A stretch of 41,598 nt of DNA, taken from Clostridiales bacterium (GTDB taxonomy: Bacteria > Bacillota > Clostridia > Oscillospirales > Oscillospiraceae). Below, piece after piece: positions 1-14,969 of this stretch. Under the pieces are notes generated by a model. The model was given only the letters and a program-made list of their open reading frames with translations, did not search any database and was not told where the DNA came from. The position numbers and the translations under genes are program-made. The number at the start of each line of letters is the position of its first letter. Positions within the stretch are counted from its first letter, which is position 1. Where the stretch lies: positions 1-41,598 of the forward strand of contig SFHQ01000018.1 of NCBI GenBank assembly GCA_004556345.1. Direction: 5' to 3'.

Positions 1-405
1 TAGAGAAGCAACATCCAAGTCGCCGGTAACGCTAATGCTGGTTGATTCCTCGTCATAACCGTACTCTGCATCAGTCAGCATATTATCGAATACGCTTTCA
101 TAGGTAGGCATAGTATCATCCGTATACGAAGCGTAGTCAGCTAAAATCCCGCCCAGCATAGTGGATGTATCGCATACCTCAGTTTTCTTGAAGCAACTCA
201 GAACTTCACGACCGTTAGACAAATCGGCAGGATCTTCAGAATCAACGGTAGTACCTTTATCCTCCTTAGTGCTATCCGAAATATTAGGGGCGTTCAAGCT
301 ACCATTGTCATCAGTAGCCTTACTGGACGTAGTGTTAGAAGTACCACAAGCACACAGAGACAAACTCATGATTAGAGCCAAAAACAGAGCGATATACTTT
401 TTCAT
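1..405 (-). CDS. Putative lipoprotein, C-terminus beyond left edge
   Basis: The reading frame is open from an ATG at 405 to the left edge (135 codons, no stop), so only the N-terminal part is present. It begins with Met-Lys-Lys, a hydrophobic stretch and a lipobox-like LCAC at about residues 17-20, so the mature protein should start at the lipidated Cys and sit on the outer face of the membrane. A Ser/Thr/Asp-rich linker follows (about residues 21-55), then a region containing GYDEESTSISVTGDL. An AGGAG lies 8 bases before the ATG. I do not recognise the family. The base composition is visibly more AT-rich than the genes to its right. It begins 45 bases downstream of the WYL regulator and may be cotranscribed with it. 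Confidence 0.75.
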   Translation of the reverse strand, partial: MKKYIALFLALIMSLSLCACGTSNTTSSKATDDNGSLNAPNISDSTKEDKGTTVDSEDPADLSNGREVLSCFKKTEVCDTSTMLGGILADYASYTDDTMPTYESVFDNMLTDAEYGYDEESTSISVTGDLDVASL

Positions 406-449
406 TTTTCATTCTCCTATGTCGTTCTTAAGTCTTTCAAATCCGAGTA

Positions 450-1403
450 TCATACCCGTTCAACTTTATATAAATAGTCCCCTTGGCTCCTCATCCACAT
501 CTCAACCCCGCTTCCAAACACCTCCGCCTCTACGTCCCAGCCGTCGTCGTCCTCTGCCAGGACTTTCGCGGTCGGCAAACGGTCCAGCACGGCCTCCAGC
601 GAAGGCCCGGTATAGCGGAAGCGAATTTTTTGGAGCTTGCCGCCGTACATGAATTGGACCCGCTTGCGAAACTCCCCCTCTTCAAAGCGATCTTTGTAGG
701 GGACGTGAAAATGCTCGTCCAGGACTTGGAAGGCACGGATGCGGTCGATGCGGTAAATGGTGGGAAAGAGGTCCCCCTCGTTCTCAAACTCGGTTTTGCG
801 GTCTACATCTTGGAGGAAGGCCGTGAGGTAGAAGTAGTACTCCGAGAACATGATCCCCACCGGCTCCACCCGGCGGGTGACGAGCTTGGGCTCCTTCATC
901 CGCTCGTACTGGATCTCCATGACCTGGTGGTTGCGGACGGCCTGGCCGATCTCCCAGAGGCCGTTGAGCAGGTGCTTGCCGTGGTGGGGCGGGACGTAGT
1001 GAAAGCGCTCATTGGCCACCAGGCTTTGGACGATGGCTTTGTTCTGTTCGGGAACGCAGCAGTCGATGAGACGGTCCAGCAGGGGCATCATCTCGTCTGT
1101 GACCATCGAGCGGCTCTCCAAAAGGATCTTGCAGACGGCCAGGACCTCGCTGTTGCTCAGCTTCTTCTGGGCATTGTCGATCAGCCGGTAGCCCCGGCTG
1201 CGCTTGTCGTAGACGATGTCCTGCGGCAGTTCCTGCTCTGCAAAAAAACATCGCAGGGACTCGATGTCACGCTGGATGCTTCGCTGGGTCACATGAAATT
1301 GCTGGGCCAGGTCGGCTTTGTTCAAGACGGCACCGCCGACCAGGCGGGAATAAATGGCCAACACGCGGTCTGTTTTGGCCTCCGAGAGACACTGATCGTC
1401 CAC
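450..1403 (-). CDS. WYL-domain transcriptional regulator (HTH-WYL)
   Basis: This 317-residue protein has the DeoR-like helix-turn-helix plus WYL arrangement of ligand-responsive regulators. The N-terminal winged helix (about residues 10-70) contains NKADLAQQFHVTQRSIQRDI followed by the RGYRL wing. The C-terminal half carries the WYL core around YERMKEPKLVTRRVEPVGI and the following YYFYLTAF strand, and ends with the usual WCX-like extension. The start is a GTG at 1403 behind AGGAGAGG with 9 bases of spacing. A consensus-like promoter with a perfect dyad overlapping its -10 lies directly upstream, which suggests autoregulation. The ligand and targets cannot be told from sequence; the downstream lipoprotein and the divergent XRE gene are the nearest candidates. 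Confidence 0.88.
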   Translation of the reverse strand: MDDQCLSEAKTDRVLAIYSRLVGGAVLNKADLAQQFHVTQRSIQRDIESLRCFFAEQELPQDIVYDKRSRGYRLIDNAQKKLSNSEVLAVCKILLESRSMVTDEMMPLLDRLIDCCVPEQNKAIVQSLVANERFHYVPPHHGKHLLNGLWEIGQAVRNHQVMEIQYERMKEPKLVTRRVEPVGIMFSEYYFYLTAFLQDVDRKTEFENEGDLFPTIYRIDRIRAFQVLDEHFHVPYKDRFEEGEFRKRVQFMYGGKLQKIRFRYTGPSLEAVLDRLPTAKVLAEDDDGWDVEAEVFGSGVEMWMRSQGDYLYKVERV

Positions 1404-1431
1404 GTCACTCTTCCTCTCCTGATATAGTTTC

Positions 1432-1473
1432 CTATCTGTAAGATAGTATACTCTACTTTTGATAGCATGTCAA
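1432..1473 (-). promoter_or_regulatory. Promoter and candidate operator of the WYL regulator
   Basis: On the minus strand TTGACA (1468-1473) and TATACT (1445-1450) are separated by 17 bases, a near-consensus sigma-A promoter. A perfect inverted repeat CTATCT-GTA-AGATAG occupies 1432-1446, overlapping the last bases of the -10 and the expected transcription start. Its position suits a repressor operator, most simply for the WYL protein itself. Confidence 0.7.
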
Positions 1474-1522
1474 TTCCTGACACGATTGGGTACCATTAGT
1501 AGGTGAAACGGGGGGATCACCA

Positions 1523-1759
1523 GTGAAAACGACTTACGCCGAGCAGTACCGTCAGATCGGCCTGAAAATCGCCTACTACCGCCGCCTGCGCGGGTTCACG
1601 CAGGAGCAGCTGGCCGAACGCATCGACCGCTCCCCGGCCTACATCGGCCATGTGGAGGCACCCAATATTCTCAAAGCCGTCTCGCTGGACACGCTCTTTG
1701 ACATCGCCACGGTGTTGGAGGTCCCGCCCTACAAGTTCCTCCTCTTTGAAGAACCCTGA
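1523..1759 (+). CDS. Small XRE/Cro-CI family DNA-binding protein
   Basis: The 78-residue product is essentially one helix-turn-helix domain of the Xre/Cro/CI type: the IGLKIAYYRRLRGFTQEQLA segment (residues 12-31) followed by the recognition-helix region DRSPAYIGHVE and a closing helix LDTLFDIATVLEVP. It starts with GTG at 1523, preceded by a purine-rich GGGGGG. There is no partner or sensor domain, so it is either a stand-alone repressor or a small accessory regulator. It is divergent from the WYL regulator across a 119-base gap; a bidirectional terminator follows. Its target is unknown. Confidence 0.82.
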   Translation: MKTTYAEQYRQIGLKIAYYRRLRGFTQEQLAERIDRSPAYIGHVEAPNILKAVSLDTLFDIATVLEVPPYKFLLFEEP

Positions 1760-1870
1760 TTGCTGACCCTATCATATCACGCATGGTGGACACCCTGTGT
1801 CTGTCTGGTCGGATTCTCTGTTTTTTTGTCGAAAAATTTTGTTCCGATTTTCTCATCGCAGTTCAATTGA

Positions 1871-1915
1871 TAAAAACGGCAAGGCCACCGCGTCTCAGTG
1901 GTCTTGCCGTTTTTA
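1871..1915. terminator. Bidirectional rho-independent terminator
   Basis: AACGGCAAGGCCAC pairs with GTGGTCTTGCCGTT (one G-T pair), with A-runs before the stem and T-runs after it. It sits between the convergent XRE gene and the unknown gene at 1939-2529 and can end transcription from both sides. Confidence 0.88.
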
Positions 1916-1938
1916 CGCACAAATGGAATGATTCTCTT

Positions 1939-2529
1939 TTAGACCGTCGGGTCGTCGATCTTCTGGAACCCACCGGCGGGAATGACGATGGTGTCCGGCA
2001 CTTCCTCCCCGAAATCGTCGAACAGGCTGAACCCGCCCTGCATCAGGAAGGTGCGGATGGCCTCCTCCGCCGCGGCGTAATCCGTCCCCGGCTCCTCGAA
2101 GGACTTCACCAGGGTATCCATGTGCCCCAGCATCTGGTCGGCCCGGTCGCTGTATTCCTGGTCAATGCCGAACTCCTTGTTCATGCTGCCGCAGAACTTC
2201 TTGGCCGTGGCCGTATCATAGACCGGCGTCAGGAAGAGGTTAAACATCCCCAGGCTCTCGTAGTCATAAAAGCCGTTGTATTTCTCCAGGTCCGCCGGAG
2301 TCTTGACCTCCGGGCACTGGAATGCCGTTTCGGGCAGCTCGCCGCCGTTTTGGGCTTTCAGTGCCTCCTCCTGCTCGCCGGGCAGGTAGCAGTCCATGTA
2401 GCAGCATTTGGTGAGCCAGTCGTTCACCATGTCTACCACGTCCTGCACGTTGGTGTAACTGGCAAAGCGCGTGACGTTCCGCTCTTCGCCGCTGGTGGCA
2501 TACATCAGAACAAAAAAGTGATCGTTCAT
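1939..2529 (-). CDS. Conserved-looking hypothetical protein, 196 aa
   Basis: I do not recognise this protein. It is soluble (no signal peptide or membrane segment), acidic and rich in aromatic residues, beginning MNDHFFVLMYATSGEERNV and carrying a CCYMDC cysteine cluster at about residues 42-47. The helical middle and the FLMQGGFSLFDDFGEEVPDT segment near the C-terminus suggest a folded domain. Codon use matches the neighbours. AAAGGAG lies before the ATG. It begins 18 bases after murB and is very probably its operon partner, transcribed from the murB promoter and ended by the bidirectional terminator downstream. The link to cell-wall synthesis is only positional. Confidence 0.75.
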   Translation of the reverse strand: MNDHFFVLMYATSGEERNVTRFASYTNVQDVVDMVNDWLTKCCYMDCYLPGEQEEALKAQNGGELPETAFQCPEVKTPADLEKYNGFYDYESLGMFNLFLTPVYDTATAKKFCGSMNKEFGIDQEYSDRADQMLGHMDTLVKSFEEPGTDYAAAEEAIRTFLMQGGFSLFDDFGEEVPDTIVIPAGGFQKIDDPTV

Positions 2530-2547
2530 GGTTTTTCGTCTCCTTTG

Positions 2548-3480
2548 TTACGATTCCTCGTCCAGGGCGCAGCCCAGCAGCCGGACCTCCGGCTCCAGGG
2601 TCACGCCGGTCTGTTCCAACACCGTGGCCCGCACCAGGCGGATGAGGGCCAGAATGTCCCGGCAGGTGGCCCCCCCGGCGTTGATGACAAAGCCCGCGTG
2701 CTTCTCCGAGACCTGCGCTCCGCCGACCTTGGTCCCTTTCAGGCCGCATTGTTCGATCAGCCCCCCGGCAAAATGCCCCACAGGGCGCTTGAACGTGCTG
2801 CCCGCGCTGGGGTATTCCAAGGGCTGTTTGGACCGGCGGCGCTGGGCCAGGTCCGCCATTTTTTCTCGAATGGCGGTCTCGTCGCCCGTGGTCAAGGTGA
2901 GGTGTGCCCCCACGATGCTCCAGGGCAGTTGGGAAAAGACGCTGGTGCGATAGCCCAGCTTCAGCTCGTCTTTCCCCAAGCGATGGGCCGCACCTGTCTC
3001 GTCCAGGCAGTCCACCCAGTCGATGACCTGGGCCATCTCCCCGTCATAGGCTCCGGCGTTCATAAACACGCCGCCGCCGACGGTGCCGGGGATGCCGTGG
3101 GCAAATTCCAGGCCGGTCAGCCCGCACCCGGCGGCAAAGTTCGCCGCCTGGGCCAGGGAAAGGCCGCTGCCGAGATACAGGCCGGTCTCCCCGTCCCGCT
3201 CCAAGCGGGTCAGGCCCCCGGCCAGCTTGATGAGAAAGCGGTCCACGCCCTCGTCGGCCACCAGCAGATTGGACCCCTTGCCCAGAAAAAAGGGCACGAT
3301 GCCTGCCTCTGCCGCCGCCCGCAGGACGGCGGACAGCTCTTCCAGGCGCTTGGGCAGGGCCATGAGCGCCGCCGGGCCGCCCACCCGAAACGTGGTGTGG
3401 TGGGCCATCGGCTCGTGTGCCCGGACCTCTAAGCCGGGGATCTGGCTGAGTTTGGCGCTGAGCGCCTGAAATGCCTCCAT
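2548..3480 (-). CDS. murB: UDP-N-acetylenolpyruvoylglucosamine reductase MurB
   Basis: MurB uses FAD and NADPH to reduce UDP-GlcNAc-enolpyruvate to UDP-N-acetylmuramate, the second committed step of peptidoglycan precursor synthesis in the cytoplasm. The 310-residue chain has the FAD-binding GKGSNLLV (residues 68-75), GIPGTVGGGVFMNAGAYDGE (129-148), YRTSVF (177-182), the GSTFKRP segment with the likely proton-donor Ser228, and the C-terminal LEPEVRLLG. The compact form with YRTS and no long insert resembles the B. subtilis type. The frame runs further upstream, but the ATG at 3480 is preferred: it follows AGGAGG closely and aligns with family N-termini. A promoter lies about 50 bases upstream. 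Confidence 0.97.
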   Translation of the reverse strand: MEAFQALSAKLSQIPGLEVRAHEPMAHHTTFRVGGPAALMALPKRLEELSAVLRAAAEAGIVPFFLGKGSNLLVADEGVDRFLIKLAGGLTRLERDGETGLYLGSGLSLAQAANFAAGCGLTGLEFAHGIPGTVGGGVFMNAGAYDGEMAQVIDWVDCLDETGAAHRLGKDELKLGYRTSVFSQLPWSIVGAHLTLTTGDETAIREKMADLAQRRRSKQPLEYPSAGSTFKRPVGHFAGGLIEQCGLKGTKVGGAQVSEKHAGFVINAGGATCRDILALIRLVRATVLEQTGVTLEPEVRLLGCALDEES

Positions 3481-3528
3481 GGAACCCTCCTCTCCCGTCC
3501 TCGGTGGGACGGTGTTTCCATTCGATAT

Positions 3529-3558
3529 AGTATAGCATATCCGGGGGAAATATTGCAA
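3529..3558 (-). promoter_or_regulatory. Probable murB promoter
   Basis: On the minus strand TTGCAA (3553-3558) and TATACT (3529-3534, preceded by ATGC) are 18 bases apart, just after the rpoC terminator and about 50 bases before the murB start codon. Confidence 0.6.
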
Positions 3559-3604
3559 TCCACCCACTCCAAGTGGATCGAACGCTCTGTGCACGCCCCG
3601 GTAG

Positions 3605-3635
3605 AAAAACGGCTGCGGTTGCCCGCAGCCGTTTT
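3605..3635. terminator. rpoC terminator
   Basis: A perfect 9-bp stem CGGCTGCGG/CCGCAGCCG (3610-3618 with 3623-3631) has a 4-base loop. On the minus strand it is followed by five U residues, 40 bases after the rpoC stop codon. A shorter T-run on the other strand makes it partly bidirectional. Confidence 0.92.
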
Positions 3636-3672
3636 GTGCTGTGCAAACAGGAAGATCAGTCCTCTAGGGAGA

Positions 3673-7554
<3,882 letters not shown>

Positions 7555-7576
7555 ATTTCAATCGTCCTCCCGTTCT

Positions 7577-11311
<3,735 letters not shown>

Positions 11312-11480
11312 TGCTCTTGACCAGTCCTTTCGTTGAAAAGGTGTCGTATCCTGACTCTTTGCGATCACGCGGGGGCGTGGAAAAAACTTTTCGTAACCTG
11401 TTGTCTTTTTCTTTGCTTTCTGCTATACTATCAGCAGAGTGGGAGGGAATTCCCTGTTGCTCCACAGATGGTATCAAGGT

Positions 11481-11509
11481 ATTTTAACACCGTTGCCGGG
11501 GAAAGTCAA
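11481..11509 (-). promoter_or_regulatory. rpoBC promoter
   Basis: TTGACT (11504-11509) and TAAAAT (11481-11486) on the minus strand are spaced by 17 bases and lie just after the preceding gene's terminator. Transcription should start near 11474, giving a leader of about 160 nt before rpoB. The leader contains a short stem TGCT/AGCA at 11421-11436. Confidence 0.75.
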
Positions 11510-11548
11510 TTCTTTCTTCGGTCTTTTTTTGTCTTTCTCCCAATTTTC

Positions 11549-11591
11549 CAAAAAAATGGCCGCCGAGTGGAAAAATCCTGGCTCGGCGGCC
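11549..11591 (-). terminator. Terminator after the cytidylate-kinase-like gene
   Basis: A perfect 10-bp stem GGCCGCCGAG/CTCGGCGGCC (11558-11567 with 11582-11591) has a 14-base loop and is followed on the minus strand by a run of seven T after one A. It separates this gene from the rpoB promoter. Confidence 0.88.
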
Positions 11592-11600
11592 GTTCTGTGT

Positions 11601-12206
11601 TCACAGGCCCAGCTTGGCCCGTCTTAGTTTGGCGTATTGCACAATGAGGTCCGCGCCCCCCTCTTTGCCAATGGGGCTGGTGTTCAGGCTCAGATGATAG
11701 CGCTTGAGGTCCCCCCACTTGGCGCGGGTGAGGTAGTGGTAGTAGGACTCCCTGGAGGCGTCTACCTGGCGCACCCGCTGCTCGGCCTCCTCCGGCCTGT
11801 CTCCATAGGTGTCCATGGCATAGGCCAGCTTGTCCGCCTGGTCGGCGTAGAGGAAGACGTTCAGCACGTCCTCCCGGTCCCGCAGGATGTAGTCGGCCCC
11901 CCGCCCCACGATGATGCAGGGCCCCTCCTCCGCCAGCTTGCGGATGATGTTGGCCTGAGCCAGGATCGCCTGGTCATAGGCGGACATGGGTCCCCGCGGC
12001 AGGAACCAGCTCAGGAGCGTCTTTCCGCTCCCCTGCTCCGGCCCCCGGATGGTCTGCTCCGACAGGCCGCTCTTCTCGGCGGCCAGGGTGATGATCTCCT
12101 TGTCGTAGTGCGGGATGCCCAGGCGGTCCGACAGCAGCTTCGCCACCGTCCGGCCCCCGGCGCCGTACTCCCGCCCGATGGTAATGATGGTCTTCCAGTC
12201 TCCCAT
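11601..12206 (-). CDS. Cytidylate kinase-like family protein
   Basis: The 201-residue protein belongs to the AAK6/cytidylate-kinase-like P-loop family common in Clostridia. The N-terminal nucleotide-binding segment is TIGREYGAGGRTVAKLL (residues 8-24), followed by YDKEII and, in the middle, GPCIIVGRGADYIL, both typical of the family. The family differs from true Cmk, and its substrate is not firmly established, so CMP phosphorylation should not be assumed. It starts at the ATG of 12206, four bases past the stop of the upstream oxidoreductase, so the two are probably translated from one mRNA. A strong terminator follows. Confidence 0.85.
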   Translation of the reverse strand: MGDWKTIITIGREYGAGGRTVAKLLSDRLGIPHYDKEIITLAAEKSGLSEQTIRGPEQGSGKTLLSWFLPRGPMSAYDQAILAQANIIRKLAEEGPCIIVGRGADYILRDREDVLNVFLYADQADKLAYAMDTYGDRPEEAEQRVRQVDASRESYYHYLTRAKWGDLKRYHLSLNTSPIGKEGGADLIVQYAKLRRAKLGL

Positions 12207-12209
12207 GGG

Positions 12210-12800
12210 TCACCAGCCTCGGATCGTCTCCCGCAGCTTGGCCTCGGCCTTGTCCAGCTCCTCCTCCACGGGGTAGCCGATCACGTCCATACACTCTGCC
12301 GCCACGCAGTCAAATTTTGTAAAGCCCATCATGTTGGAAAACAGGGTCTTGCAATAGTCAAACCCGCAGTTGCGGTCCAGGATCGGGCCGCCTGCCGTGG
12401 TGATATATAGGATGCGGTCGCCCCGGCACAGACCATGGGGCCGCCCGTCCTCGCCATAGACAAAGGTCAGCCCGCCCACGGCTACGTGCTCCACCCAGCA
12501 CCGCAGCAGCGCCGGGAACTGATACTCCCAATAGGGTGCCCCGATGACGATGCGATCCGCCGCCGCAAACTGGCGGGCATAGCGGAACATGGGGCCATCA
12601 AGCTTCCCGGCCACCTCAAGCGCGTGGCGCTGGCCCAGTGTGTCGCTGTGCAGGGGGCGAATATCCTCCTCGTCCAGGCACAGCTCTTCGATCACAGCGT
12701 CAGGATACTTGGCCTGGATCGCTTCCAGCCCCGTACGGCACAGCTTCAAGGTCCGGGAGGCCTCGCCCCGGATGCAGCAGTTGACAAATAGCACGTTCAT
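12210..12800 (-). CDS. Flavodoxin-fold NAD(P)H oxidoreductase
   Basis: This 196-residue protein resembles the NAD(P)H dehydrogenase (quinone)/FMN-dependent azoreductase family. It opens with an alternating beta strand and phosphate loop (MNVLFVNCCIRGEASRTLKL), has the IVIGAPYWEYQFPALLRCWV segment (residues about 90-109) that contacts flavin in relatives, and a later YITTAGGPI loop. It probably reduces quinones or similar electrophiles with FMN; the substrate is not identifiable. The start at 12800 follows AAGGAG, and the in-frame extension upstream would run through the rplQ terminator and is rejected. It has its own promoter and begins a two-gene unit with the cytidylate-kinase-like gene. 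Confidence 0.85.
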   Translation of the reverse strand: MNVLFVNCCIRGEASRTLKLCRTGLEAIQAKYPDAVIEELCLDEEDIRPLHSDTLGQRHALEVAGKLDGPMFRYARQFAAADRIVIGAPYWEYQFPALLRCWVEHVAVGGLTFVYGEDGRPHGLCRGDRILYITTAGGPILDRNCGFDYCKTLFSNMMGFTKFDCVAAECMDVIGYPVEEELDKAEAKLRETIRGW

Positions 12801-12842
12801 TTCGATACTCTCCTTCCAGCGAATGGAATCTACTCTTCTGTC

Positions 12843-12871
12843 AGGATAGCACAGTTTCCCTATTTTCTCAA
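12843..12871 (-). promoter_or_regulatory. Promoter of the oxidoreductase unit
   Basis: TTGAGA (12866-12871) and TATCCT (12843-12848) on the minus strand have a 17-base spacer, directly after the rplQ terminator and about 40 bases before the start codon. Confidence 0.6.
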
Positions 12872-12876
12872 GGGAG

Positions 12877-12913
12877 AAAAACACCCCCGCTGCACAAGCA
12901 GCGGGGGTGTTTG
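12877..12913 (-). terminator. Terminator of the S10-spc-alpha run (after rplQ)
   Basis: A perfect 13-bp GC-rich stem (12881-12893 with 12898-12910) has a 4-base loop and is followed by a T5 run on the minus strand, 12 bases after the rplQ stop. Confidence 0.95.
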
Positions 12914-12924
12914 ATTTGTGAATA

Positions 12925-13266
12925 TTACACCAGCTGGATGATAGCCATTTCGGCTGCATCGCCCTTACGGGGGCCCATGCGCACGATCCGGGTGTAGCCG
13001 CCGTCACGGCTCATATACTTCTGGTTCATCTCGGTGAACAGCTTGTGCGCCACGTCCTCCTTGGTGATGAAGGCCAGAGCCTGACGGTAAGCGGCCAGGT
13101 CGTTCTTCTTGGACAGAGTGATCATCTTCTCTGCCAGAGGAGCCACCTCCTTGGCGCGGGCCAGGGTGGTCTTGATCTGGCCGTTCTCCAGCAGATAAGT
13201 CGCCATGGCACGCAGCATCGCCTTCCGCTGGTCGGAGCGCTTGCCGAGCTTGCGATTACCGGACAT
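12925..13266 (-). CDS. rplQ: 50S ribosomal protein L17
   Basis: L17 lies at the exit-tunnel side of the 50S subunit. The 113-residue chain starts MSGNRKLGKRSDQRKAMLRA, the signature N-terminus of the family, and includes KEVAPLAEKMITL and the C-terminal RIVRMGPRKGDAAEMA block. It is the short bacterial form without a C-terminal extension. It is the last gene of the alpha operon, 51 bases after rpoA with a small hairpin in between, and is followed at once by a strong terminator. Confidence 0.98.
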   Translation of the reverse strand: MSGNRKLGKRSDQRKAMLRAMATYLLENGQIKTTLARAKEVAPLAEKMITLSKKNDLAAYRQALAFITKEDVAHKLFTEMNQKYMSRDGGYTRIVRMGPRKGDAAEMAIIQLV

Positions 13267-13295
13267 GTTGGTTCAACTCCCTTCGGTAAGTGATG

Positions 13296-13312
13296 GTTCG
13301 GAAAACCCGAAC
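13296..13312 (-). other. Short hairpin in the rpoA-rplQ gap
   Basis: GTTCGG (13296-13301) and CCGAAC (13307-13312) form a perfect 6-bp stem with a 5-base loop, immediately after the rpoA stop codon. There is no following T-run, so it is not a terminator; mRNA processing or translational uncoupling are possible roles. Confidence 0.5.
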
Positions 13313-13317
13313 TTCAG

Positions 13318-14265
13318 TCAATTGTCGTCGCTGGCCAGAGAGAGTCCCATCATGGCCAGTTTGTTGATAACTTCTTCCAGAGACTTCCGGCCCAAGTTCC
13401 GTACCTTCATCATCTCGTCTTCTGTCTTGGAGATCAGATCTTCGACGGTGTTGATGTTGGCACGCTTGAGGCAGTTGAAGCTTCTGACCGACAGATCCAG
13501 TTCCTCGATGGTCATTTCCAGGACCTTGTCGCGGATGTCCGGGGACTTCTCCACGACCGTGGACTTGCTGCCCATCGTCTCGCTGAGGTCTGTAAAGAGC
13601 ATAAAGTGATCGCACAGGATGCGTGCCCCCAGGGACACGGCATCGCGGGCGGCAATGGTCCCGTCGGTCCAGACCTCCAGGGTCAGCTTGTCAAAGTCGG
13701 TCAGGTCCTTCACGCGGGTGTTCTCCACGGTGTAGTTGACCTTTTTGACAGGCGTGTAGACCGAGTCAACGGGGATGACACCGATGACGGTCTGGGGGGT
13801 CTTGTTCCGGTCGGCGGGCACATAGCCCCGGCCATGGGAGAGGGTAAGCTCCATGTTGAGCACAGCCTCTGGTCCCAGGGTCGCGATAGGATGCTCTGGG
13901 TTCAGGATCTCTACCTCGCTGTCGGCTTTGATGTCACCGGCGGTGACGACCCCCTCACCGGAGGCCTCGATGTACACCGTCTTGGTGCCCTCGCTGTACA
14001 GCTTGGCAATGATGCCTTTTACGTTCAGGACGATTTCAGTGACGTCCTCTTTCACACCGGGGATCGAGCTGAACTCATGCTGCACCCCTGCAATCTTGAT
14101 GCTGGTGACTGCAGTGCCGGGCAAAGAGGACAGAAGGATCCGGCGAAGAGAGTTGCCTAACGTGGTGCCATAGCCGCGCTCCAGAGGCTCGACGACGCAC
14201 TTGCCATAGGAGTTGTCTCCCGGCTTCTCGATGCATTCGATGCGCGGCTTTTCGATTTCTACCAT
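13318..14265 (-). CDS. rpoA: RNA polymerase alpha subunit
   Basis: Alpha dimerises to nucleate RNA polymerase assembly and contacts activators and UP elements. The 315-residue chain has the N-terminal assembly domain with YGTTLGNSLRRILLSSLPG (residues 33-51) and a C-terminal domain with the two helix-hairpin-helix blocks LSVRSFNCLKRANINTVEDL and VRNLGRKSLEEVINKL. Length and domain spacing are normal for Firmicutes. It sits between rpsD and rplQ as in most bacteria, but the gap to rpsD is 77 bases and contains a perfect hairpin. AGGAGG precedes the ATG. Confidence 0.99.
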   Translation of the reverse strand: MVEIEKPRIECIEKPGDNSYGKCVVEPLERGYGTTLGNSLRRILLSSLPGTAVTSIKIAGVQHEFSSIPGVKEDVTEIVLNVKGIIAKLYSEGTKTVYIEASGEGVVTAGDIKADSEVEILNPEHPIATLGPEAVLNMELTLSHGRGYVPADRNKTPQTVIGVIPVDSVYTPVKKVNYTVENTRVKDLTDFDKLTLEVWTDGTIAARDAVSLGARILCDHFMLFTDLSETMGSKSTVVEKSPDIRDKVLEMTIEELDLSVRSFNCLKRANINTVEDLISKTEDEMMKVRNLGRKSLEEVINKLAMMGLSLASDDN

Positions 14266-14286
14266 TTGTTACCCTCCTTCTTACGT

Positions 14287-14307
14287 CGGTGGGCCGGTGG
14301 CCCACCG
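14287..14307 (-). other. Perfect hairpin in the rpsD-rpoA gap
   Basis: CGGTGGGCC (14287-14295) and GGCCCACCG (14299-14307) form a 9-bp stem with a 3-base loop about 20 bases before the rpoA start codon. There is no T-run, so it is more likely an RNA-processing or translation-control element than a terminator. Confidence 0.6.
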
Positions 14308-14342
14308 TATCGTCATTCCGTTTTCCTGCCGAGGGTAGCGTA

Positions 14343-14945
14343 TTACTTGGAGTACAACTCGACGATGAGGTGCTCCTCGATGGGCATATCAATGTCTTCG
14401 CGGGCAGGCAGCTTGGTCACGGTACCCTTCAGGGTGTTCTTCTCCCGCTCCAGCCACTGGGGCAGGGTGACCATCACGGCGTCCTCGCCGGTCAGTCTCT
14501 TGAACTTCACGGAGGAGCGGCTCTTCTCCGCAACCTCGATCACGTCACCAGCCTTGATGAGGTAAGAGGGGATGTTCACCCGCTTGCCGTTGACGGTGAA
14601 GTGGCCGTGGTTGACCAGCTGACGGGCCTCGCGGCGGGTCATGGCGAAGCCCAGACGATAAACCACGTTGTCCAGGCGGCGCTCCACCAGGATCAGCAGG
14701 TTCTCGCCGGTCTTGCCGGGCATACGGGAAGCCTTCTCGTAGTAGGAACGGAACTGCTTCTCCAGGATGCCGTAGACGAACTTGACCTTCTGCTTCTCGG
14801 TCAGCTGCAGTGCGTACTCGCTCTTCTTCTTTCTCATCTGACCGCCGGGGTTACGGTTGGTCTCCTTCTTGCTGTAACCCATAACGGTAGGAGAAATACC
14901 CAGCGCCTTGCAGCGCTTGGCGATCGGCTGTGTATTCTTTGCCAT
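14343..14945 (-). CDS. rpsD: 30S ribosomal protein S4
   Basis: S4 is a primary 16S rRNA binding protein that nucleates 30S assembly and in several bacteria represses its own operon. The 200-residue protein has an N-terminal domain with a single Cys (KRCKALG, residue 12), so it is the zinc-free form, and the S4 RNA-binding fold in RLDNVVYRLGFAMTRREARQ followed by LVNHGHFTVNGKRVNIPSYL. The C-terminus IEEHLIVELYSK is typical. It lies 24 bases after rpsK. Confidence 0.98.
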   Translation of the reverse strand: MAKNTQPIAKRCKALGISPTVMGYSKKETNRNPGGQMRKKKSEYALQLTEKQKVKFVYGILEKQFRSYYEKASRMPGKTGENLLILVERRLDNVVYRLGFAMTRREARQLVNHGHFTVNGKRVNIPSYLIKAGDVIEVAEKSRSSVKFKRLTGEDAVMVTLPQWLEREKNTLKGTVTKLPAREDIDMPIEEHLIVELYSK

Positions 14946-14969
14946 AGTTGTTTTTCTCCTTTCCTTCGA

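Noticed and set aside
3481..3594. Longer N-terminus of MurB
   Set aside because: It would include the promoter region; the ATG at 3480 with AGGAGG gives normal family length.
11312..11368. GTG start for rpoB at 11368
   Set aside because: It has no ribosome binding site and adds 19 residues not found at RpoB N-termini; the ATG at 11311 matches the family.
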